From assembly GCF_009496155.1 (NCBI RefSeq), contig NZ_WIJP01000006.1, positions 62,001 through 126,000 of the forward strand: 64,000 bases of DNA, read 5' to 3'. This document shows, one piece after another, positions 55,581 through 61,825 of the stretch. The notes under the pieces were generated by a model. It did no database searches and was not told the origin of the DNA. It saw only the letters and a program-made list of their open reading frames with translations. A program made the translations under genes and the position numbers. Each line of letters starts with the position of its first letter. Position 1 is the first letter of the stretch. The DNA is from Streptococcus mitis. Its GTDB lineage: Bacteria > Bacillota > Bacilli > Lactobacillales > Streptococcaceae.

Positions 55581-55832
55581 AGGCACAAAATAAAAGTTAC
55601 TTTTTCAGATGGTACCGAAGCTATTTTCCACGAAGAACAAACTTTTCAAACTTGGAAAACTTCAAACAACTCAGTTTCATTAGGTGAGCTTAGTGGACTT
55701 TGGTATCATCATCACGATGGTTTAGTTCCTAGTTTTTTAGAAATAGTAGCAAACGCTCCGTTTTTCTTTGATATTGAAAATCCATCTCTTATCTATGCTT
55801 CTGCATCTATTGTGAAAATAGAAGCTATATAA
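55581..55832 (+). pseudogene. Plus-strand phage gene with lost start codon
   Basis: 83 codons reading RHKIKVTFSDGTEAIF to YASASIVKIEAI. AGGAGG and a seven-base spacer are followed by AGG (55581-55583) exactly where an ATG should be. An extended -10 (TGT-TATAAT, 55553-55558) stands upstream. It looks like a real gene whose ATG became AGG by one base change, or one using a rare start. Function unknown; a small beta-rich protein. Confidence 0.5.
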
Positions 55833-55834
55833 TT

Positions 55835-56032
55835 TCACACTAGGCTATTCAAGGCACGTTTCCTAATTTCGTCTTGAATAGCTTTTGTCATTGCTAAACC
55901 ATGTTCTGAAAAATCAGTATATTTTGACACAAGCGAAATCGCTTGTGAATATGTCCTTGATTGTTGAATTGCTTCATCAGCCCTCTTCTCAATAAAGCTT
56001 TGGATGTCATCTTTTAAATTCTCTAGTAGCAT
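55835..56032 (-). CDS. Small phage protein, early region
   Basis: 65 aa from ATG 56032 (AGGAGG six bases before; GTG at 56038 is in the site). Helical (NLKDDIQSFIEKRADEAIQ, MTKAIQDEIRKRALN). Similar plan to the 55282 gene. Unknown. Confidence 0.6.
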   Translation of the reverse strand: MLLENLKDDIQSFIEKRADEAIQQSRTYSQAISLVSKYTDFSEHGLAMTKAIQDEIRKRALNSLV

Positions 56033-56042
56033 CTCCACCCTC

Positions 56043-56240
56043 CTACTCCAGCACCTTACTGCCGACTACCAATCGTTTAACGACAACGTCCATCTCCTTA
56101 AATTCGGCATTCTCTGCACAGTAGCGGACACTCTCGCTGATGATGTGACAAATAGATACGCCGTACTCGTTCGCCAACTCCGTAGCAATCTCCCAGGCAT
56201 CTTTGTCAATCCGTGTTACTTTTTGCGCTGCGTTGTTCAT
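56043..56240 (-). CDS. Ribbon-helix-helix-like small phage protein
   Basis: 65 aa. KVTRIDKDAWEIATELANEYGVSICHIISESVRY fits a ribbon-helix-helix regulator (strand then two helices); quoted as two motifs KVTRIDKDAWEIATELA and VSICHIISESVRY. Probably an early repressor or DNA-binding accessory. Confidence 0.65.
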   Translation of the reverse strand: MNNAAQKVTRIDKDAWEIATELANEYGVSICHIISESVRYCAENAEFKEMDVVVKRLVVGSKVLE

Positions 56241-56261
56241 AATATTCCTTTCTAAATTTGG

Positions 56262-56267
56262 TATAAT
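56262..56267 (+). promoter_or_regulatory. Extended -10 of the membrane-protein cargo gene
   Basis: TGG-TATAAT with TATAAT at 56262-56267; leader about 18 bases. Confidence 0.55.
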
Positions 56268-56291
56268 TAAAATAAAAATTTGAGGTTATAT

Positions 56292-56822
56292 ATGCTTAGC
56301 GATATTATTAATATTATTTCCATCATTGCTTCTACATCAGTCAGTATTATATCGATTTACTATTCACACAAAGCCGTCAAAATAGCCAGTGAAGCCAATA
56401 AACTTACAGCAGAGATAACTGAAGAAGCAAATCGTCCTGTTATCGTTGCGTACTTAGATACTATAGAAATCAATGACTTCCATAAATATCTAGTTATAAA
56501 AAACTTTGGGAATACTTCTGCAACTATCCTAGATTTGAAATTTTCAAAAGAAATTGACGAACTGGGTTTTAATATGTCATCCCTAGTCGGTTATACCATG
56601 GCTCCCTCGCAAAAATTTATGCACATACTTGATAATCGCTTTAAAGAGACCATTGTTGCTAATATCATTTATCAGAACCAAGCAGGTAAAGTCTACGATG
56701 AAGTATATCTAGTAAAAACTGATGCAACATCAAAACTATTGTGGATAGGTAGTAGTGATACTGATAAGACAAGAAAACTTTTAAAAAATTCTGTTGAGGC
56801 TATCATCAAAAACCTTAAATAA
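56292..56822 (+). CDS. Membrane-anchored cargo protein of unknown function
   Basis: 176 aa. An N-terminal membrane helix (IINIISIIASTSVSIISIYY) and short coiled coil are followed by a beta-sandwich-like domain (YLVIKNFGNTSATILDLKF, IVANIIYQNQAGKVYDEVYL). It stands alone on the plus strand with its own promoter inside the leftward early operon, so it is probably expressed in the lysogen. Superinfection exclusion is a reasonable guess. ATG 56292 has GAGG; the TTG at 56280 is inside that site. Confidence 0.7.
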   Translation: MLSDIINIISIIASTSVSIISIYYSHKAVKIASEANKLTAEITEEANRPVIVAYLDTIEINDFHKYLVIKNFGNTSATILDLKFSKEIDELGFNMSSLVGYTMAPSQKFMHILDNRFKETIVANIIYQNQAGKVYDEVYLVKTDATSKLLWIGSSDTDKTRKLLKNSVEAIIKNLK

Positions 56823-56981
56823 TTATTCTGGCAACTGTGAATATTTCTCAATTGTCTCAATAGTATCAGCAAGAACTGCTTTAGCCAGTCCGCTATTCAG
56901 ATTATGATTACGAAGAACTTGCAAAAGTTCTTTTTTGATTTTTTCCACGTCATCTTCAGTTAGATATTCTAAACACATCAT
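56823..56981 (-). CDS. 52-residue phage early protein
   Basis: MMCLEYLTEDDVEKIKKELL then helical to QLPE. ATG 56981 overlaps the stop of the preceding 28-codon gene (ATGA). Convergent with the membrane-protein gene, stop to stop with no gap. Confidence 0.6.
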   Translation of the reverse strand: MMCLEYLTEDDVEKIKKELLQVLRNHNLNSGLAKAVLADTIETIEKYSQLPE

Positions 56982-57064
56982 CCCTCTTTCCTTTCTTTCT
57001 CCTCAACAATATAGGTCACTGTCCTCAATATCTCGTTGAGGGCTGTTCTTTCTAGTTCGTTCAT
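56978..57064 (-). CDS. 28-residue phage early peptide
   Basis: MNELERTALNEILRTVTYIV then EEKERKEG. AAGGA at seven bases. Coupled to the following gene. Unknown. Confidence 0.5.
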   Translation of the reverse strand: MNELERTALNEILRTVTYIVEEKERKEG

Positions 57065-57080
57065 TCCGTTTTCCTTCCTC

Positions 57081-57266
57081 CTACAACATATCTTCCACCC
57101 TACACCCTAGCGCCTTGGCGATGACCACCGCCTGCGACAGCGTCACTGCCTTCAAGTCGTTCTCGATACGTGACAAGGTCGTGTAGTCTATCAAGGTTCG
57201 CTTGGCAAGTTCACGCAAACCCAGCTTTTGAGCCGTTCTCAGCTCCCTCATTTTCGCTCCATACAT
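57081..57266 (-). CDS. Cro-like XRE regulator B
   Basis: 61 aa, almost only a helix-turn-helix (LGLRELAKRTLIDYTTLSRIE). Downstream of a 131-bp gap with two perfect inverted repeats different from the CI-type operators, so it may answer to its own operator. Distal member of the early switch. Confidence 0.85.
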   Translation of the reverse strand: MYGAKMRELRTAQKLGLRELAKRTLIDYTTLSRIENDLKAVTLSQAVVIAKALGCRVEDML

Positions 57267-57300
57267 TGACTTTTTCCTTTCTACTAATAGGTCTTTTCAA

Positions 57301-57343
57301 AACTGTTGGTACTTGTCAACAGTTTTGATAGAATTATTCTATC
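57301..57343. promoter_or_regulatory. Operator-like palindromes upstream of Cro-like gene B
   Basis: GATAGAAT-T-ATTCTATC at 57327-57343 is perfect, and AACTGTTG / CAACAGTT at 57301-57308 and 57317-57324 is also perfect. Neither resembles the GTTTAA-type sites nearby. Confidence 0.55.
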
Positions 57344-57374
57344 GATTTTGAAAAAAGTTTGACCTTTTTGACCA

Positions 57375-57390
57375 GTTTAATTTATTAAAC
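57375..57390. promoter_or_regulatory. GTTTAA-n4-TTAAAC operator, copy 1
   Basis: GTTTAATTTATTAAAC, identical to 57615-57630. Between the two XRE genes. Confidence 0.7.
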
Positions 57391-57397
57391 TTTTTAT

Positions 57398-57586
57398 TTA
57401 CATAAAATCTTTCAAAGCAACATTCAAGCCAACTGCTATTTTATTTAAAGTTCCTAACTTTACATCTTTAGTCACACCTGTTTCTAGGTATGTAATTGTC
57501 ATTCTTGAAACTCCTGATTTTTCGGCAAGTTCATCTTGAGACAAGCCTTGTTCTTCTCTCAGTTGCTTTATTTTCTTACCAATCAA
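57398..57586 (-). CDS. Cro-like XRE regulator A
   Basis: 62 aa HTH protein (LREEQGLSQDELAEKSGVSRMTITYLE). TTG start at 57586, five bases after GGAGG. First regulator of the leftward early operon, with a GTTTAA-type operator 30 bases upstream of the start. Opposes CI in the lysogeny switch. Confidence 0.88.
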   Translation of the reverse strand: MIGKKIKQLREEQGLSQDELAEKSGVSRMTITYLETGVTKDVKLGTLNKIAVGLNVALKDFM

Positions 57587-57614
57587 TTTAACCTCCTTAT
57601 ATAATATGCTCGTT

Positions 57615-57630
57615 GTTTAATTTATTAAAC
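57615..57630. promoter_or_regulatory. GTTTAA-n4-TTAAAC operator, copy 2
   Basis: GTTTAATTTATTAAAC upstream of regulator A, overlapping a weak -35 (TTTAAT with TATTAT 17 bases on, minus strand). Confidence 0.7.
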
Positions 57631-57642
57631 TTTTTATCTTTT

Positions 57643-57676
57643 GTATAAGCTGGTCTATAAAAAAACCAGCTTATAC
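57643..57676. other. 12-bp perfect inverted repeat
   Basis: GTATAAGCTGGT (57643-57654) and ACCAGCTTATAC (57665-57676) around a 10-base loop. No T run follows on either strand, so it is not a simple terminator; a large operator or RNA hairpin. Confidence 0.6.
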
Positions 57677-57678
57677 AT

Positions 57679-57813
57679 TCAAGAGATAGTATCCTCTAAT
57701 AATTGCTTTTCCATTGAAACTTTCTTAAGTTCCTTCTGAATCTTGTAATCCTGATAAGAAGACCACAAGAAAGCAATGATTAGACCAGCATAAATGATAT
57801 TTAGTATTGTCAT
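57679..57813 (-). CDS. 44-residue membrane peptide, early operon
   Basis: Begins MTILNIIYAGLIIAFLWSSY, one membrane helix, then a charged helix. No good ribosome site before the ATG. An antisense transcript promoter (57807-57835) overlaps its start. Part of a possible type I toxin-antitoxin unit. Confidence 0.5.
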   Translation of the reverse strand: MTILNIIYAGLIIAFLWSSYQDYKIQKELKKVSMEKQLLEDTIS

Positions 57814-57835
57814 AATGCTTTTTTTATGATATGAT
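57807..57835 (+). promoter_or_regulatory. Promoter of antisense RNA
   Basis: TTGTCA (57807-57812), 17 bp, extended -10 TGA-TATGAT (57830-57835). Five of six matches in each hexamer. Confidence 0.65.
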
Positions 57836-57841
57836 AGATTT

Positions 57842-57927
57842 ACAAGTATCAGCTGGGGCTTTCGCCCCTAGCCTAACTTGATTGGGTTATCTACTAGCTT
57901 TCTTATTTTCGAGAGCTAGTTTTTTTA
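57842..57927 (+). ncRNA. Candidate antisense RNA (about 86 nt) in the early control region
   Basis: From the promoter above to the terminator at 57893-57927. Contains GGGGC-TTTC-GCCCC near its 5' end. Antisense to the leader of the 44-residue gene and to the last 38 bases of the 48-residue gene. Confidence 0.55.
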
Positions 57928-58033
57928 TTTCTTGCTTTAGTTTCTCTATTTCTGCTCTCTTATGCTGTCTTTCAACATGCTTGTCAAGCAAGAAACTGAT
58001 TGCTAAAGCTAGTATAACACCTTGTTCTAACAT
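57887..58033 (-). CDS. 48-residue membrane peptide, first gene of early operon
   Basis: Begins MLEQGVILALAISFLLDKH, hydrophobic helix, then charged coiled coil (KRAEIEKLKQEIKKLALEN). Strong site AGGAGGTAAAG. Toxin-like architecture; its 3' end is covered by the antisense RNA. Confidence 0.65.
   Translation of the reverse strand: MLEQGVILALAISFLLDKHVERQHKRAEIEKLKQEIKKLALENKKASR
57893..57927 (+). terminator. Terminator of the antisense RNA
   Basis: ACTAGCTTTC / GAGAGCTAGT with an 8-base loop, then seven T. Confidence 0.85.
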
Positions 58034-58091
58034 ATCTTTACCTCCTGATTATTTGCAAGGTTTTGGTCGCCCTATCAACCTTACACTTATA

Positions 58092-58107
58092 GTTTAACAG
58101 ATTAAAC
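58092..58107. promoter_or_regulatory. CI/Cro operator in the divergent promoter region
   Basis: GTTTAACAGATTAAAC, variant of the sites at 57375 and 57615. It lies in the spacer/-10 of the leftward promoter TTGACA-17-TAAACT (58090-58118 region). A related site GTAAAATATATTAAAC is at 58160-58175, just before the CI ribosome site. Confidence 0.7.
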
Positions 58108-58159
58108 AACAGTTGTCAAGCGGATTAAACAAAAAATTTGATTTTTTTTTGATTTTTTT

Positions 58160-58175
58160 GTAAAATATATTAAAC
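58160..58175. promoter_or_regulatory. CI-proximal operator variant
   Basis: GTAAAATATATTAAAC with an intact right half (TTAAAC), followed by AACAGGAGG. Likely the operator of the repressor-maintenance promoter. Confidence 0.5.
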
Positions 58176-58195
58176 AACAGGAGGACTGGTATAAA

Positions 58196-59293
58196 ATGAG
58201 AATAGGTACAATTATAAAAGAATATAGAAGCGTCCATAAATTATCTATGGAAAAATTCGCTAAACTAGCAGGGAAAAGCAAGGGATATATTTCCATGTTA
58301 GAGAAAGGTGAAAATCCAAATACTAAAAAACCAATCTCTCCTTCATTAGAGACATTACAAAATATCGCTTCAGCTATGAATATGGATTTTGATATTTTGG
58401 TTTCTCAATTAGATGACAACCAACTCATTTCAAACTCCACTACTCTTTCAGTATACCCAGATTTTCTTACACATCAAACAACTGACAAAATAGGAAATAT
58501 ACAAGATATAGCGAACAGAATTAGAGAATTGCGTTTAGCAAATAATTTAGAACAAACAGAAGTAGCTGATTACTTAGGATATAAATCAGATACAACGGTC
58601 TCTAAGTGGGAAAATGGAAAAAATTTGCCAACTGGTGCTAAATTAGTGAAATTAGCAAAACTTTTCAACACAACAACAGATTATATTCTACACGGTAAAG
58701 ATATAAATACCACAGCGTCCCCAGATTTGCTCACACAGCAGATAACGGACAAGGTGGTACAATTAACCCCCGATAATAAAAAAATCGTCCTACGGACTTC
58801 TGAGGAGCTTCTGGAGAGGCAAAAAGCAAACGGCGAGATGTACACAGAGCAAAACGAAGAAGAAACGAAGATAAACGAAGTATCGGAAGTTATCAGCTTG
58901 TACCAAGTTGAGGTTGTATCTGAGACGGCAGCAGCTTGTGGATTTAACTATGGATTTGGGTACGACGATACAGACAGAGAGATTATAGACGTTGACGAGC
59001 AACCACCACGTCACGATATTGCGACTAAGGTCAGCGGAGACTCCATGCAACCTGACTACCAAGACGGAGACATTCTCTATTTAGTAGACAAAGGACTGAC
59101 CACCTACAACGGAGACCTAGCAGTTATCGCATACGGAGACCGTTCTTACTTCAAGAAGATCTATACCGAAAACGGACGCTTACGCCTAGTGTCCCTCAAT
59201 GACAAGTACGAAGACATCATCCTAGACTTCCCACCAGCCGAAGACACACACATCAAGATTTATGCAGTTGTCGGGGTGTATAGAGGGGAATAA
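58196..59293 (+). CDS. CI-type repressor with two HTH domains and S24 peptidase
   Basis: 365 aa, much longer than usual (about 230-260). HTH 1 at 4-70, linker, HTH 2 at 105-165, linker, then an S24 autocleavage domain. The cleavage site is near Cys248-Gly249 (TAAACGFNYG), with Ser283 in SGDSMQP and a Lys at 320/321. The linkers repeat: YPDFLTHQTTDK at 87-98 and SPDLLTQQITDK at 175-186. It holds lysogeny and is cut after RecA activation. The shape suggests fusion of two repressors. Confidence 0.93.
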   Translation: MRIGTIIKEYRSVHKLSMEKFAKLAGKSKGYISMLEKGENPNTKKPISPSLETLQNIASAMNMDFDILVSQLDDNQLISNSTTLSVYPDFLTHQTTDKIGNIQDIANRIRELRLANNLEQTEVADYLGYKSDTTVSKWENGKNLPTGAKLVKLAKLFNTTTDYILHGKDINTTASPDLLTQQITDKVVQLTPDNKKIVLRTSEELLERQKANGEMYTEQNEEETKINEVSEVISLYQVEVVSETAAACGFNYGFGYDDTDREIIDVDEQPPRHDIATKVSGDSMQPDYQDGDILYLVDKGLTTYNGDLAVIAYGDRSYFKKIYTENGRLRLVSLNDKYEDIILDFPPAEDTHIKIYAVVGVYRGE

Positions 59294-59313
59294 AACCAAA
59301 TTTAACAAAAAGC

Positions 59314-59342
59314 TTGACAAAAACAACAAAAGACTCTATAAT
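59314..59342 (+). promoter_or_regulatory. Consensus promoter of the prophage Abi_2 leader RNA
   Basis: TTGACA (59314-59319), 17 bp, TATAAT (59337-59342); both hexamers perfect. Twenty bases after the CI stop. Confidence 0.9.
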
Positions 59343-59348
59343 GAAATT

Positions 59349-59416
59349 AATCTAAGTGAATGCTCCCCCCTGGGAGCCTAGAAGAGTCTTTGTATCTATA
59401 CAGAGGCTCTTTTTGA
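59349..59416 (+). ncRNA. Candidate abiF-type leader RNA of prophage Abi_2 gene
   Basis: About 68 nt. Hairpin GCTCCC/GGGAGC (59362-59377) followed by a long terminator hairpin (59382-59412) and T5. The Abi_2 ribosome site GGAGGAG starts about ten bases later. Same layout as the chromosomal copy at 13045. Confidence 0.65.
59382..59416 (+). terminator. Terminator in front of the prophage Abi_2 gene
   Basis: Arms AAGAGTCTTTGTA and TACAGAGGCTCTT pair over 13 bp (two G-U), loop TCTA, then TTTTT. Confidence 0.8.
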
Positions 59417-59432
59417 TTTACGGAGGAGAGAT

Positions 59433-60383
59433 ATGGAAACAAAACCTTTTAAAACATTTCGAGAGCAGATAGAACTCCTAAAATCTCGAGGGCTTACCAT
59501 CCGAGATGAAAACAGGGCAATCAGCATTTTATCGACATACAGCTATTACGAAATCATAAACGGCTATAAAGAAATTGGTATTGAACAAGGAGAGAAATTT
59601 AAAGAGGGCGCAACATTTGAAAAACTCGTAGACTTTTTCCTCATGGACAAAAGCATACGAACAAATATCAATCTAGCATTACAAGAAATAGAGGCTCATC
59701 TTAGAACCGTTCTTTCCTACGTAGTCGCAGAACATTACACTGCAGACCAAAATAAATACCTTCAAAGAGAGAACTATGAACGAGGTGCTAAAAAATTCAA
59801 AGAGTCTGAACGATCTAAGTTTCTACGTAAATGTTATAAAATCACCCAAGATAAGACTCAACCATATAAACATTATCGAGAAAAGCATGGCAACGTGCCG
59901 CCTTGGATTCTTGTTAAAGGGATGACTTTTGGTCACCTAATCACTTTTTATAAACTACAAAAGTCGCATATAAAGACAGAAGTTATCCAGCGCATGACAG
60001 GACTAGACAAAGAAAATATAGATAATGATATTAAACAATTGTTTATCAATGTATTTTACTTCTTACTCTCCTATCGGAACAGATGTGCCCATCTTGGAAG
60101 AGTTTATAACTTCACAACAGAAAAGAACAAAATCAATTACAATAAATTCTTTCACAATCGATTGCACATCACAGAAGAAGATTACAAGAATGGGCAAGGA
60201 CAAAACGGCTTGAGAGCACTCATCTTTTCCCTAACCTTATTCAAAACTTGGGGTCCAGTATCACCAGTGGGATTATTGAACTTCCAGATTATGGAAGCTA
60301 TCAACTCCTATCTGTTGAAATATCCAGAAGATAGAGATTATATAAACCAACAAATAGGCGGTGAACTTATTCCTATCGTCTAA
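59433..60383 (+). CDS. Abi_2 (AbiD/AbiF-type) HEPN protein, prophage-encoded
   Basis: 316 aa, the same length as the chromosomal homologue. Family pattern YYEIINGYKEI near residue 40 and HEPN R-x4-H motif in RNRCAHLGRVYN near 215. GNVPPWILVKGMTFGHLITFY corresponds to the Abi_2 core (shown as GNVPPWILVKGMTFG). Strong GGAGGAG site. Placed between repressor and integrase, the usual place for genes expressed in the lysogen; probably blocks other phages. Confidence 0.88.
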   Translation: METKPFKTFREQIELLKSRGLTIRDENRAISILSTYSYYEIINGYKEIGIEQGEKFKEGATFEKLVDFFLMDKSIRTNINLALQEIEAHLRTVLSYVVAEHYTADQNKYLQRENYERGAKKFKESERSKFLRKCYKITQDKTQPYKHYREKHGNVPPWILVKGMTFGHLITFYKLQKSHIKTEVIQRMTGLDKENIDNDIKQLFINVFYFLLSYRNRCAHLGRVYNFTTEKNKINYNKFFHNRLHITEEDYKNGQGQNGLRALIFSLTLFKTWGPVSPVGLLNFQIMEAINSYLLKYPEDRDYINQQIGGELIPIV

Positions 60384-60384
60384 A

Positions 60385-60430
60385 CAAAAAATCCCCACAC
60401 TCGCCATCGCCAAACGTTGAGTGTGAGGAT
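60385..60430 (-). terminator. Hairpin after Abi_2 gene, T run on minus strand
   Basis: ATCCCCACACTC (60391-60402) and GAGTGTGAGGAT (60419-60430), one mismatch; minus strand is followed by TTTTTTG. Without T run on plus strand, so it may only fold and stabilise plus-strand mRNA ends. A second inverted repeat, CTTTCCAT / ATGGAAAG, is at 60435-60460. Confidence 0.5.
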
Positions 60431-60511
60431 TCAACTTTCCATCAAGCAAGCAATGGAAAGGATGATAAAAAAATACACCTATAGTTTATCATAAGTTCTA
60501 CACCTTTTCAA

Positions 60512-60523
60512 CTATGCGGGCAA
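60512..60523 (+). repeat. Dispersed 12-mer, copy 3
   Basis: CTATGCGGGCAA, 24 bases before the integrase start codon. The shared block with 54323 is longer (TCAACTATGCGGGCAAGCA). Confidence 0.6.
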
Positions 60524-60547
60524 GCAATCGAAAAGAAAGGACTTTTT

Positions 60548-61693
60548 ATGATAAAAAAATATATTACAAAAAAAGGAGAGACTAGATATCTCTTTCAAAC
60601 ATACCTGGGCATAGACCCTGCAACTGGGAAAGAAAAGCGTACAACACGCCGTGGTTTTAAAACCATTAAAGAGGCAAAGGCTACCGAACGTGACCTTCTC
60701 TTAGATGTTGAAGAGAACGGTTTTTCAAACAATGAAGATTTCCAGAATCCTACTTTCGCTGAAGTTGCTGAGTTATGGCTTGATAGCTATAAAAACACTG
60801 TGAAACCAACAACCTATCAGAACGTTAAGAAAAAACTTGATGTTATGATTGACTTGTATTTTACAGATATGAAAATCCAGCAGATTAGTGTAGCTTATTG
60901 CCAAAAAGTTGCTATCCAGTTAAGTAATCGCTATATCCTCTATGCCAATTACTACTCTGTCATCAGCCGTATTTTCAAGTATGCCACTTCTATTGATATT
61001 ATTAAGTCAAATCCCTTAGATAAGATTATCAAGCCGAAAAATAGGCCATTAAAAGCCAAAGAAAACTACTATACAAAACAGGAGCTAACAGAGTTTCTTA
61101 AAGTTTGCAGAGTAGATTGTAAGCCTGTAGAGTATACCTTTTATCACTTACTAGCTTTTACTGGTTTGAGATGTGGTGAGGCACTTGGGCTCATGTGGTC
61201 AGATGTTGACTTTGAAAATAAACGATTAAGCATTTCTCGGACAGCTGTCGTTGTGAATAAAAAACAAACTGTTCAGGGCCCTAAAACCAAAATGAGTAAG
61301 AGAGTTATCACTTTAGATGATGAAACTCTGAATGTATTAAAAATCTGGAAACGTCAGCAGATAAAAGAATATTTTAAGTCTGGTGTGCCTTACAAAAATG
61401 ATTCGAATTATATTTTTACGAATAGTTTTGGAGGTTGGATTTCTCCTTCAGCTGTGAAAGAGAGACTTAGAAGGTTCTTTTGTGAATACAATGATATCAA
61501 GAAAATTACTCCTCACGGGTTCAGACACACACATGCTTCTCTTCTCTTTGAAGCTGGTGTTACAGCAAAAATCATTTCAGATAGATTAGGTCACAATAAT
61601 GTTCAAACAACCCTTGATATGTATACCCACATCAATGACAATCAACGTGTTGAAATCGTGGATCAGCTCATGACTTTTATCCGTTCAAGCTAA
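60548..61693 (+). CDS. int: Phage integrase, tyrosine recombinase
   Basis: 381 aa. N-terminal arm-binding domain (KGETRYLFQTYLGIDPATG to KEAKATERDLL), SAM-like core-binding domain (about 70-160), catalytic domain with Arg in TGLRCGEALG, HGFRHTHASLL, LGHNNVQTT and Tyr in LDMYTHIND. AAAGGA site before ATG. Lies 88 bp from the attR core and is the enzyme for insertion at the relQ side. Confidence 0.96.
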   Translation: MIKKYITKKGETRYLFQTYLGIDPATGKEKRTTRRGFKTIKEAKATERDLLLDVEENGFSNNEDFQNPTFAEVAELWLDSYKNTVKPTTYQNVKKKLDVMIDLYFTDMKIQQISVAYCQKVAIQLSNRYILYANYYSVISRIFKYATSIDIIKSNPLDKIIKPKNRPLKAKENYYTKQELTEFLKVCRVDCKPVEYTFYHLLAFTGLRCGEALGLMWSDVDFENKRLSISRTAVVVNKKQTVQGPKTKMSKRVITLDDETLNVLKIWKRQQIKEYFKSGVPYKNDSNYIFTNSFGGWISPSAVKERLRRFFCEYNDIKKITPHGFRHTHASLLFEAGVTAKIISDRLGHNNVQTTLDMYTHINDNQRVEIVDQLMTFIRSS

Positions 61694-61729
61694 AAGTAAA
61701 GTCGTATTCAATCTCGTATTCACTTTTAG
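61692..61729. repeat. Inverted repeat enclosing two integrase arm-type sites
   Basis: CTAAAAGT (61690s) and ACTTTTAG (61720s) enclose TCGTATTCA at 61702-61710 and 61714-61722 (period 12). The same 9-mer is at 23689 in the attL arm. Confidence 0.55.
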
Positions 61730-61780
61730 ATAGACACTATAAAACCAATGATTTCAAGGGTACAGGAAACCGTGAGCAGT

Positions 61781-61791
61781 TTATACCATAA
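61781..61791. repeat. attR core
   Basis: TTATACCATAA, exact copy of 23577-23587, 35 bases before the CYTH start. Confidence 0.6.
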
Positions 61792-61825
61792 ATCCGCTTT
61801 CAACGATAAAGAAAAGGTAAGAAAA

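Larger units (their letters stand above)
23577..61791. mobile_element. Temperate siphophage prophage, about 38.2 kb
   Basis: It contains integrase, CI-type repressor, replication, cos-type packaging, HK97-like head, long-tail and choline-binding lysis genes in one coherent order. The ends are assigned from the 11-bp repeat TTATACCATAA beside relQ and 88 bp after the integrase stop. TCGTATTCA arm sites at both ends and the functional link of the flanking housekeeping genes support this. All morphogenesis genes appear intact, so it may be inducible. Confidence 0.9.

Noticed and set aside
56817..56825. A terminator between the converging membrane-protein gene and 52-residue gene
   Set aside because: Genes meet stop to stop; no hairpin with T run found.
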